Positions 6,069 to 11,411 of a DNA stretch of 11,411 bases are shown here, piece after piece (the first letter of the stretch is position 1; every line of letters starts with the position of its first letter). The notes below the pieces were generated by a model that saw only the letters and a list, made by a program, of their open reading frames with translations, made no database searches and was not told the origin of the DNA. A program made the translations under genes and the position numbers. The stretch comes from CAIOGO01 sp964447445 (GTDB lineage: Bacteria; Bipolaricaulota; Bipolaricaulia; UBA7950; UBA9294), in NCBI GenBank assembly GCA_964447445.1, contig CAYUSW010000024.1, positions 1-11,411 of the forward strand, in the 5' to 3' direction.

Positions 6069-7250
6069 ATGAGACCGATCCTCGATTGCACCGGGTACGA
6101 GCTGTGGCGCGACGACGTCGTGCGCGCCGAGGGTGCATACCTGATCACCGCGGCCGGCGACCGCATCGTGGACTTCGAGTCCGGTGTCTGGTGCGCCGGC
6201 CTTGGATATGCCCATCCGCGCCTGCAGACCCTCATGCACGCTCAACTCGATCGCGCCATGCATCTTGGCTACCGCGTCGAGAGCGCGCTGGCCGCAGAGG
6301 CTGCGAAGGCCCTCCTCGCCACGCTCCTGCTTCCTCATGGCAAGTGCGTCTTCCTCGCCTCAGGCAGCGAGGCCGTCGAGCTGGCGACCCAGATCGGCCG
6401 ATCCGTAAGCCGCAAGCCTCTCCTGTTGGGGCTCGCGGGTGCCTATCTCTCGGCGTACGGGATCGCCGGCGCGACGTCGTCCGCCGAATGGATTCTGTTC
6501 GACTGGGCCGCCTGCGCCGAGTGTCCCCGTCACGCCGATTGCGACCCCGGCTGCACGCGCCTCGCCGAGATCCCGTTCGATCGCATCGGCGCTTTCGTCT
6601 TCGAGCCGGGCAACTCCGGCGGACTGGTCAAGCTGCCGCCACGCGGTCCCGTCCGCGCGCTCGCCGCGCGCGTGGCGAACGCCGGCGGCATGCTCGTCGT
6701 CGACGAAGTGACCACAGGTCTCGGCCGCACCGGTACGTGGTACGGCTTCCAGCATTACGACATCCGCCCCGATCTCGTGGCACTGGGGAAAGGTCTCGGG
6801 AACGGCTACCCAGTGAGCGCCGTCGCCATGCGCGGGCCGATCGGCGAAGAACTCGAAGCGAGCGGCTTTCATTACGCCCAGTCGCATCAGAACGACCCCT
6901 TGGGCTGTGCCGTCGCGGGAGAGGTGATCGCCATCCTGCGAGACGAGGGACTCGTCGAGAGGAGTGCAAAGGTCGGGGGATGGTTCCGGCGCGAACTCGA
7001 GGCTCTCGCCGCCCGGCACGACGTCGTGCGCCAGGTGCGCGGCCGAGGCCTCATGCTGGCGATGGAGTTCCGATCAGAGTGCAAGCCCGCGCTCCGGGAC
7101 ATCCATCGCGCGCTTCTCGACCGCGGGTTCCTTGTCGGCTACAAGCCCGCCGCATGCCTCCTCCGCTTCTATCCGCCGCTCGTCATCAGCGAAGACGACA
7201 TCGCGGGACTCGTCTCGAGTCTCGACGAAGCCCTGGGCGGCGGTTCATGA
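6069..7250 (+). CDS. Class III PLP-dependent aminotransferase with a four-cysteine insertion
   Basis: This 393-aa protein is of the acetylornithine/4-aminobutyrate aminotransferase fold. PLP-site residues are visible: SGSEAVE (98-104), Tyr126 in GAYLSAYG, Glu179 in FEPGNSGG, Asp212 in VVDEVTTGLGRTG, and the Schiff-base Lys241 in ALGKGLGNGYPVSAVAM. HQNDPLGCAVA (273-283) fills the phosphate-loop position. The usual YHG after the PLP-stacking Tyr is YLS here, and the usual VEPVQGEGG is FEPGNSGGLVKLPP, so it is a divergent branch. Residues 149-162 carry C-x2-C-x5-C-x3-C (CAECPRHADCDPGC), which suggests a bound metal. I chose the ATG at 6069 (GAAGG with about 6-nt spacing). An in-frame ATG at 6033 also has AGGA upstream but adds a basic, unconserved-looking leader and overlaps the candidate -10. 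It probably transfers an amino group to a 2-oxo acid; the substrate is unknown. The stop overlaps the next start (ATGA). Confidence 0.88.
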   Translation: MRPILDCTGYELWRDDVVRAEGAYLITAAGDRIVDFESGVWCAGLGYAHPRLQTLMHAQLDRAMHLGYRVESALAAEAAKALLATLLLPHGKCVFLASGSEAVELATQIGRSVSRKPLLLGLAGAYLSAYGIAGATSSAEWILFDWAACAECPRHADCDPGCTRLAEIPFDRIGAFVFEPGNSGGLVKLPPRGPVRALAARVANAGGMLVVDEVTTGLGRTGTWYGFQHYDIRPDLVALGKGLGNGYPVSAVAMRGPIGEELEASGFHYAQSHQNDPLGCAVAGEVIAILRDEGLVERSAKVGGWFRRELEALAARHDVVRQVRGRGLMLAMEFRSECKPALRDIHRALLDRGFLVGYKPAACLLRFYPPLVISEDDIAGLVSSLDEALGGGS

Positions 7251-7840
7251 GAGCCTGCTCGCTCGCCGCCGTCATCGCCCTCAACGCGTTCATCCTTGTT
7301 CACTACGTCTGGGCTATCCGCAGGAAGCGGATAGAGCCGGCGCTCGCCATGTGGGTCTTCTTCACGATCGCCGTCGTCGGAAGCTTCGTCACCTACCTCT
7401 CAGAGGGCGCGTTCGGCCCGCTCGACAACATCCTCAACACATCGGACATCGTTCTTGTCAGCACGGTGTCGATCGTCATCTGGATCTGGGGTGACAAGAG
7501 CTCGCGTTTCACGCGCTTCGACATCGGCTGCCTCGGCGCCGTCGCCGCGATCCTCATCTTCTGGTGGTTCACGCGCCAGCACGCCGCGGCTCACGTGGCG
7601 ATCCAGGCCATCCTCGTCATCGCCTACTTCCCGGTCGTGAAGCGCATCTGGAAGGCGGACAGGAACACGGAGTCGTTCGCCGCATGGATCGGCATGCTGG
7701 GTGCAGCCGCGCTCTCGCTTCTATCGAGCAAAGGCTGGCTCGCGGCCGTGTACGCCGTCCGCGCTGTGGCCTGCACGTCCTTCCTCTTGGTCCTCATGAT
7801 CCGCGCCCATTTGCGCGAGCGTCGCGCATCGACCGGTTGA
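7247..7840 (+). CDS. Seven-TM membrane protein, PQ-loop/SWEET-like architecture
   Basis: This 197-aa protein is mostly hydrophobic, with seven likely membrane segments at about 4-24, 32-52, 66-82, 91-109, 115-135, 145-161 and 163-186. It looks like a 3+1+3 internal repeat. The cytoplasmic-type loops IRRKRIEPALAMW (24-36) and AYFPVVKRIWKADRNTESFAAW (126-147) occupy matching places after the first helix of each half. The second fits the PQ-loop pattern P-x2-K-x2-W-K, then E-S-x3-W. The linker helix is CLGAVAAILIFWWF. Similar uncharacterised 7-TM proteins related to PQ-loop families are widespread in bacteria. The ATG overlaps the aminotransferase stop by 4 nt, implying coupled translation and perhaps a transport or sensing role linked to that enzyme's substrate or product. 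Function is not established. Confidence 0.75.
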   Translation: MRACSLAAVIALNAFILVHYVWAIRRKRIEPALAMWVFFTIAVVGSFVTYLSEGAFGPLDNILNTSDIVLVSTVSIVIWIWGDKSSRFTRFDIGCLGAVAAILIFWWFTRQHAAAHVAIQAILVIAYFPVVKRIWKADRNTESFAAWIGMLGAAALSLLSSKGWLAAVYAVRAVACTSFLLVLMIRAHLRERRASTG

Positions 7841-7908
7841 CGCCCCCGCGCCTGGCTGCCAGGACTCGGCGCGCGCTACGATCGCAAAGCAAGAGGAGGC
7901 ACGATTCC

Positions 7909-8484
7909 ATGAACACGAGAGAGGCCATCGCTGCGCGGCGCAGCATCCGCAGGTTTCGACCCGACCCGTTGCCCGCCGGGGCGCTCGACGCGATTCTCGC
8001 CGCGGGCATCCAGGCTCCGTCGGCCAAGAATCGCCAGCCGTGGCGCTTCACGGTCGTGACCGGCGAGACGCGAGCCGGCATGCTTCAGGCGTTCCGCGAG
8101 GGACTCGATCAGATGGAGGCCGGAGGAGAGAAGACAGGCTCGGCCCGCGGAACAATCGCTTGCATGGAGCAGGCGCCGACCACGGTGTTCGTTCACAATC
8201 CGGCCGGCGCTCACCCTTGGCTCGCACGGAAGGAGAATGCGTCGTGGGACGAACTGGCCGACGTGCAGTCGGTCGGAGCCGCCATCCAGAACATGCTACT
8301 CGCCGCACAGGATCTAGGGATTGGGTCGCTCTGGATTGCCGACGTCTGGTACGCCTATCCACAGCTCAACGCATGGCTCGAAACCGACGAGCAGATGGTG
8401 GCTGCCGTCTCGTTCGGGATCCCCGACGAGGCGCCGCCGGCACGGTCGCGCAAGGCACGAAGCGACGTTGTGCGAGAGGTCTAG
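7909..8484 (+). CDS. Nitroreductase family protein
   Basis: This 191-aa FMN-dependent oxidoreductase has the family layout. The N-terminal REAIAARRSIRRFRPDPLP contains the R-R-S-I-R-x-F FMN-phosphate site (about 10-16). Next come QAPSAKNRQPWRFTVV (35-50), the second flavin contact, and a central helix region with MEQAPTTVFVHNP. QSVGAAIQNMLLAAQDLGIGSLWIAD (120-145) follows, and the C-terminal strand VAAVSFGIPDE holds the last flavin-binding segment. The family uses NAD(P)H to reduce nitro groups, quinones, flavins or activated alkenes; this member's substrate is unknown. The ATG at 7909 is preceded by AAGAGGAGG (7891-7899). The longer open frame upstream overlaps the membrane protein gene and is not coding. 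TACGAT at 7877-7882 is a plausible -10, so the gene may be transcribed on its own. Its stop is only 9 nt from the stop of the convergent acetyltransferase gene. Confidence 0.9.
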   Translation: MNTREAIAARRSIRRFRPDPLPAGALDAILAAGIQAPSAKNRQPWRFTVVTGETRAGMLQAFREGLDQMEAGGEKTGSARGTIACMEQAPTTVFVHNPAGAHPWLARKENASWDELADVQSVGAAIQNMLLAAQDLGIGSLWIADVWYAYPQLNAWLETDEQMVAAVSFGIPDEAPPARSRKARSDVVREV

Positions 8485-8493
8485 GTTCCGGGA

Positions 8494-9501
8494 TCACGTA
8501 CCGCGCTGGGCCACGTCGACGCCGGCGCGAAGTTCCTTCTCGTAGACGATCTGCGTCCGGAAGGCACGGAACCCGACTTGTTCGTAGAGGCGGAGAGCGC
8601 CGGTGAGGTTGGCGCTGTCGACCATGAGTTCGGCGGAGCCGCAGCCGCGGCGCTGAAACTCGCCGAGCGCATTTCGCAGCAGCGCAGATCCAAGTCCCCG
8701 GCCCCGCCACGCGGGTCGCACAGCAAGGCTGGCCACCACGCCGCGCGATCGATCGAGCGGGAGATGCCATCGCCCGAGGGCGAAGCCGGCAACCTGTTCG
8801 CCATCCCACGCCAGCGTAGAGAGCGATGGGTCGATCGCCTCAGCATGCGTGCGGAGCCATCCCTGCCATTCGCGTTCCTCTTCCTCGAGCGTCACGGGGA
8901 GGTGGCCCCAGTGGTCACGAAAAGCTTCCCGGCTCGCAGCCGCGAGGGGACCGAGATCGCGCTCGGCGTTGAAGTTCCCGAGCACAAGCCCGTCAGGCCA
9001 AACCGGTTCCTCCGGTTTCGACATGAGGTCGACGCGCATTCGGTGCATGGCCCGGACCGGCAGGTAGCCGAGCCGCGCGTACACCTCGCGTCGCTCGCTG
9101 TCCTTCTCGAGCGCCCAGACCGTGAGATAGGTGCGCAGCCCTTCCTGAGCCTCGCACGTCGCGGCGCGGGCTCGCGCCTCAATCCAATCGAGCAGGATCT
9201 GCCACGTGGAACGTTCTCTGGAGACGCCAAGGTCGACGCTCACCCAGCCTTTGGCGTCAACGTGAGGAGCCCCGGGAGGTTCGAGTTCGGCCCACCCGAC
9301 AGCGCGCCCATCTGAGTCTACGAGGACGCGCATGTCACGCTCCGGAACGATCCGGGGGTTTTCCCAGTCCGCCGCCAGCTGGGCCTCACTCAGCTGGTCT
9401 TCTCCCGCGAAGCGGCGGTAGCGCTCGTTGAGGAGGCGGGTCAATACCGGCACGTCATCCATGCGGGCAGGGCGCAGGCTCCACGGGCTGTTTCTCTCCA
9501 A
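8494..9501 (-). CDS. Double-GNAT acetyltransferase, MshD-like
   Basis: The protein is 335 aa from a TTG start at 9501. It has two acetyltransferase-like domains. The N-terminal one (about 8-160, WSLRPARMDDVPVLTRLLNE) is degenerate. The C-terminal one (about 170-325) has the full acetyl-CoA motif: ASLAVRPAWRGRGLGSALL at about 257-275, then ANLTGALRLYEQVGFRAFRT (about 297-316). The layout resembles mycothiol synthase (MshD) and its relatives, but that does not prove mycothiol synthesis here. I chose TTG because GGAAGGAG lies 8 nt upstream and the first strand of the fold begins soon after. An open frame extends to a GTG at 9621 but reads as Cys/Ala/Arg-rich non-coding sequence. It differs clearly from the tandem GNAT pair at 3708-5653 and is not a third copy. 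The gene stands alone and converges on the nitroreductase gene. Confidence 0.82.
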   Translation of the reverse strand: MERNSPWSLRPARMDDVPVLTRLLNERYRRFAGEDQLSEAQLAADWENPRIVPERDMRVLVDSDGRAVGWAELEPPGAPHVDAKGWVSVDLGVSRERSTWQILLDWIEARARAATCEAQEGLRTYLTVWALEKDSERREVYARLGYLPVRAMHRMRVDLMSKPEEPVWPDGLVLGNFNAERDLGPLAAASREAFRDHWGHLPVTLEEEEREWQGWLRTHAEAIDPSLSTLAWDGEQVAGFALGRWHLPLDRSRGVVASLAVRPAWRGRGLGSALLRNALGEFQRRGCGSAELMVDSANLTGALRLYEQVGFRAFRTQIVYEKELRAGVDVAQRGT

Positions 9502-9885
9502 GGCGACCTCTCCTTCCGCGCACGAACACGGGGCTGACGACACCGCCCGCAAGGCTACCGGCAGCCCCGCCTCGCTGCAACGCGTTTCCCGTGCGACGAG
9601 CCGGAGACGATCCGGAGCCACCCTGTAGGCAGTGTCGCGGCAGCGAAGGAGGGGCCTTGAAGAGAGTGAAGACGTGCGCAGCTTTCGTAGCAGAGGTCGT
9701 CACGGCCGTTCTGGGAGCCTTCCACATCCCGTGTTCGGAGCACCTGGCGATCGGCTCCCGTTGCGGCGGCTGCCGTTGGACGGGCGAGCAGCTCGGACAG
9801 TCGTAGGCGACCGGCGCTGACCCGCAGGCGCTTCTGTCGGATCCGCGAGAATCCTGTATCCTCGCCCGGCACGAAGGAGGACGCG
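9502..9885. other. Divergent intergenic region, mostly non-coding
   Basis: This lies between the leftward MshD-like gene and the rightward DUF3795 gene. For the leftward gene, minus-strand TTGCAG (9580-9575) and TAGCCT (9557-9552) are 17 nt apart, a weak promoter candidate (3/6 and 3/6). For DUF3795, TATCCT at 9857-9862 is a possible -10 with no clear -35. A possible small gene at 9657-9806 occupies the middle. I see no RNA gene or mobile element. Confidence 0.45.
9657..9806 (+). CDS. Possible 49-aa cysteine-containing small protein
   Basis: I do not recognise this protein. A TTG at 9657 has AAGGAGG (9646-9652) 4 nt upstream; a GTG at 9666 is an alternative. The product starts LKRVKTCAAFVAEVVTAVLG, with a moderately hydrophobic helix at about 7-22. 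It then carries C26, H29, C36, C39 in PCSEHLAIGSRCGGC and ends WTGEQLGQS. C-x2-H and C-x2-C spaced this way could hold one zinc. Third-position GC is about 78%, in line with the neighbours. It sits 79 nt before the Cys-rich DUF3795 gene on the same strand and could share its transcript. The ribosome binding site and composition support it; short length and lack of recognisable homology keep confidence low. Confidence 0.35.
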   Translation: MKRVKTCAAFVAEVVTAVLGAFHIPCSEHLAIGSRCGGCRWTGEQLGQS

Positions 9886-10230
9886 ATGAAGAGGATGGTG
9901 GCCTATTGCGGCCTCGTCTGCACCGACTGCGATGGCTACATCGCGACGCAGAAGGGCGACCGCGCGGCCCTCGAGGAGCTGGCACGCAAGGCCAAGGCCG
10001 ACTACGGCGTCGACACGACGGCCGACGGCTGCATGTGCGATGGATGCACGCCTGTCCAAGGGCGCAAGATCGACTACTGCTCCACGTGCGAGATCCGCGC
10101 CTGCGCGATGGACAGAAAGCTCGAGAACTGCGCCTACTGCGCGGAATACGTCTGCGGGAACCTCACCGCGTTCTTCGGGATGGCGAAGAATGCGAAGCCC
10201 GTGCTCGACGCGATTCACGCCACGCTCTAG
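9886..10230 (+). CDS. DUF3795 domain-containing cysteine-rich protein
   Basis: This 114-aa protein has 12 cysteines: C8-x3-C12-x2-C15 in AYCGLVCTDC, C49, C51 and C54 in GCMCDGC, C65-x2-C68 in DYCSTC, C73, C82-x2-C85 in NCAYC, and C90 in YVC. The order and the opening MVAYCGLVCTDCDGYIAT are typical of DUF3795 proteins, small cytoplasmic proteins common in anaerobes. The clustered CxxC pairs suggest zinc or iron-sulphur binding; no biochemical role is established. AAGGAGG (9874-9880) precedes the ATG at 9886 by 5 nt, which fixes the start. The C-terminal helix MAKNAKPVLDAIHATL is Cys-free. It lies upstream of the GntR gene, but 118 nt containing a separate promoter lie between them, so they need not be co-regulated. 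Confidence 0.88.
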   Translation: MKRMVAYCGLVCTDCDGYIATQKGDRAALEELARKAKADYGVDTTADGCMCDGCTPVQGRKIDYCSTCEIRACAMDRKLENCAYCAEYVCGNLTAFFGMAKNAKPVLDAIHATL

Positions 10231-10264
10231 CGCCGTCGTCCGGCATCCCGCACTGGCTCGCGCC

Positions 10265-10277
10265 GCTGTCAGACAGC
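10265..10277. promoter_or_regulatory. Candidate GntR operator (13-bp palindrome)
   Basis: GCTGTCAGACAGC is a perfect 13-bp odd palindrome. Its core TGT-CAG-ACA matches the GT-Nx-AC symmetry typical of GntR/FCD operators. It lies 36 nt upstream of the -35 of the regulator gene, centred about 78 nt before the predicted transcript start. Binding by this GntR is inferred. A weak hairpin at the end of the DUF3795 transcript is the alternative. Confidence 0.45.
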
Positions 10278-10313
10278 CTTCCCAGCGCTGAGACTGCGCA
10301 AGACGCGACTCTC

Positions 10314-10342
10314 GTGACCGGCGGATATGCACGGCGTATACT
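10314..10342 (+). promoter_or_regulatory. Promoter of the GntR-tpl operon, likely leaderless
   Basis: GTGACC (10314-10319; 4/6 to the -35 consensus) and TATACT (10337-10342; 5/6 to the -10 consensus) are 17 nt apart. The seventh base after the -10 is the A of the GntR start codon at 10349, and no Shine-Dalgarno sequence is present. The mRNA is therefore predicted to begin at or within a base or two of the AUG. Confidence 0.65.
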
Positions 10343-10348
10343 CTCGGT

Positions 10349-10969
10349 ATGAACGCCGACGTCTTCAACCAGCTCAAACAGCGAATCCTCCTCGCGGAGT
10401 GCCGCCCGGGCCAAGCACTCCATGAGCACGAACTGGCAGAGGAGTTCGGCGTCAGCCGCACGCCCATTCGGGAAGCATTCATCCGGCTCCAGGCCGAGGG
10501 CCTCGTCGTCATGGTGCGCGGCCGCGGTGTGCACGTCAGCGAGACGAGCGTGCGCGAGCTCAAGGAGGCGTGCGAGCTCCGGCACCATCTCGACGGTCTC
10601 GTGGGCAAACTCGTTCCGGAGCGGATCACACCGGGAGAGCTCGCTTCCATGAGGCAGCTCCTGAAGCGCATGGGGGGCGAAACGGAGCCCGCCGCGCTAC
10701 GAGCTCTGGATCTCGAATTCCACGAGCTCATCGACCGCGCCACGCACAACGACCTCTTGCGCACGACGCTGGAAGGCCTGCGCAACAAGGTCGCCCGCAC
10801 GTGGGACTTGTCGGTCCCGGCGGGAAACGACCGCTACTTCTCCGGCATCGAGAAGGAGTTCAGCGAATTCCTGAAGGCCGTCGAGCGCAAGGACGGCGAG
10901 GAGTGCGCGCGCATCCTGCGCGCCCACCTCGCGAGGTACATCGACCAGATCCTCGCCATCAGCCACTAG
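10349..10969 (+). CDS. GntR family transcriptional regulator, FCD subfamily
   Basis: This 206-aa regulator has an N-terminal winged helix-turn-helix (about 5-66, with HEHELAEEFGVSRTPIREAF and LQAEGLVVMVRGRGVHV) and an all-helical C-terminal FCD ligand domain (about 72-200). FCD proteins bind small carboxylates or amino-acid-related ligands, often with a metal held by Asp and three His. Asp121 and His125 (DLEFHELI) and His193 (RAHLARY) are present. The middle His, usually in an E-H-x-A-I-L motif, appears to be Phe171 (EKEFSEFLKAVERKD), so metal binding may be altered. Tyrosine phenol-lyase follows 35 nt downstream on the same strand, so it likely controls that gene and itself. The start at 10349 is supported by the promoter placement and by the normal N-terminal length. 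Confidence 0.9.
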   Translation: MNADVFNQLKQRILLAECRPGQALHEHELAEEFGVSRTPIREAFIRLQAEGLVVMVRGRGVHVSETSVRELKEACELRHHLDGLVGKLVPERITPGELASMRQLLKRMGGETEPAALRALDLEFHELIDRATHNDLLRTTLEGLRNKVARTWDLSVPAGNDRYFSGIEKEFSEFLKAVERKDGEECARILRAHLARYIDQILAISH

Positions 10970-11004
10970 CGCGGATAGCACAGCAAACGGGAGAAAGGAA
11001 CAGC

Positions 11005-11411
11005 ATGAGAGAGCGGACGATCGCGGAACCCTACAAGATCAAGATGGTGGAGCCGATCAAGATGACCACCCGCGCCGAGCGCGAGACCATGATCAGGGAG
11101 GCTGGCCACAACACATTCCTCCTCAAGAGCGAGGACGTGTACATCGACCTCTTGACCGACTCGGGGACCTCAGCGATGAGCGATCGCCAGTGGGCAGGGA
11201 TGTTCCTCGGCGATGAGGCCTACGCCGGCTCGCGCAATTTCTACCACCTAGAGGAAGCCGTCCGCACGATCTACGGGTTCCGCCACACTGTGCCGACGCA
11301 CCAGGGGCGCGCTGCGGAGCACATCACGTCGCAGCTCCGCATCAAGCCCGGGCAGGTCGTCCCGATGAACATGTACTTCACGACGACCCGTGAGCACGTC
11401 GAGCGGGCCGC
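11005..11411 (+). CDS. tpl: Tyrosine phenol-lyase, N-terminal part (3' truncated)
   Basis: The frame is open to the right edge and gives 135 residues of a beta-eliminating lyase. It contains AEPYKIKMVEPIKMTTRAER, NTFLLKSEDVYIDLLTDSGT (36-55), AMSDRQWAGMFLGDEAYAGS (57-76), VPTHQGRAAEH (96-106) and MNMYFTTTREH (121-131). These match Citrobacter-type tyrosine phenol-lyase (SDKQWAGM, YAGSENFYHLE, NMYFTTTR) better than tryptophanase, which has different residues at SDRQWAGM and SNYFFDTTQ. PLP-phosphate residues Q100-G101-R102, the catalytic-loop Tyr73 and Phe38 are conserved. Gly after the Arg is Ala here. The enzyme would split L-tyrosine into phenol, pyruvate and ammonia in the cytoplasm. AAAGGAA lies 4 nt before the ATG. 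The catalytic Lys and the specificity-determining Arg381/Met288 region lie outside the window. Confidence 0.88.
   Translation, partial: MRERTIAEPYKIKMVEPIKMTTRAERETMIREAGHNTFLLKSEDVYIDLLTDSGTSAMSDRQWAGMFLGDEAYAGSRNFYHLEEAVRTIYGFRHTVPTHQGRAAEHITSQLRIKPGQVVPMNMYFTTTREHVERA

Noticed and set aside
6086..7246. Long plus-strand frame upstream of the 7-TM protein
   Set aside because: It is the second frame of the aminotransferase gene. The part before 7247 is Arg-rich and has no domain; only the part from the ATGA overlap onward is hydrophobic and coherent.
9700..10800. 366-codon minus-strand open frame
   Set aside because: It is antisense to the DUF3795 and GntR genes, both well supported. Its product is Ser/Arg-rich with no domain.
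11005..11411. Tryptophanase (TnaA) as the identity of the last gene
   Set aside because: The stretches SDRQWAGM, SRNFYHLE and NMYFTTTR match tyrosine phenol-lyase rather than the tryptophanase equivalents. The missing C-terminus leaves a small doubt.

Overview
The window is GC-rich (clearly above 60%), densely packed bacterial chromosomal DNA. It shows sigma70-like promoters, Shine-Dalgarno starts, and several 4-nt ATGA stop/start overlaps. A LolA-like periplasmic protein suggests a diderm cell envelope. Tyrosine phenol-lyase, flavodoxin, a nitroreductase and a Cys-rich DUF3795 protein would fit an anaerobic or facultative amino-acid-using bacterium. I cannot assign a phylum. I saw no phage, IS, CRISPR or RNA genes.

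Layout. (1) 1-257: the 3' end of a flavodoxin-like gene, convergent with the next block. (2) 3605-348, minus strand: a compact four-gene operon coding for a TetR regulator, a secreted LolA-like protein, an ABC ATPase and an ABC-2 permease. All three junctions overlap by 4 nt, and transcription starts from a recognisable promoter that sits on an inverted-repeat operator. (3) 5653-3708, minus strand: two tandem paralogous 319-aa double-GNAT acetyltransferases, closed by a strong hairpin terminator. (4) 5654-6068: a 415-nt divergent intergenic region with a 17-bp perfect palindrome and a candidate promoter. (5) 6069-7840, plus strand: a class III aminotransferase carrying a four-cysteine insertion, translationally coupled to a 7-TM protein of PQ-loop/SWEET-like architecture. 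(6) 7909-8484: a nitroreductase-family flavoprotein. (7) 9501-8494, minus strand: an MshD-like double-GNAT protein with a likely TTG start. (8) 9657-10230: a possible 49-aa Cys-containing small protein followed by a 12-cysteine DUF3795 protein. (9) 10349 to the right edge: an FCD-type GntR regulator, apparently translated from a leaderless mRNA, then the start of tyrosine phenol-lyase 35 nt downstream.

How the genes may work together. The TetR-LolA-ABC block looks like a self-regulated export unit for a lipid, lipoprotein or hydrophobic compound. The GntR-tpl pair looks like a ligand-controlled catabolic cassette for tyrosine (to phenol, pyruvate and ammonia), with a GntR-type half-site palindrome just upstream. 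The aminotransferase plus 7-TM pair is the least familiar combination here and the best candidate for an undescribed two-gene system. These links are inferred from gene order and motifs only.
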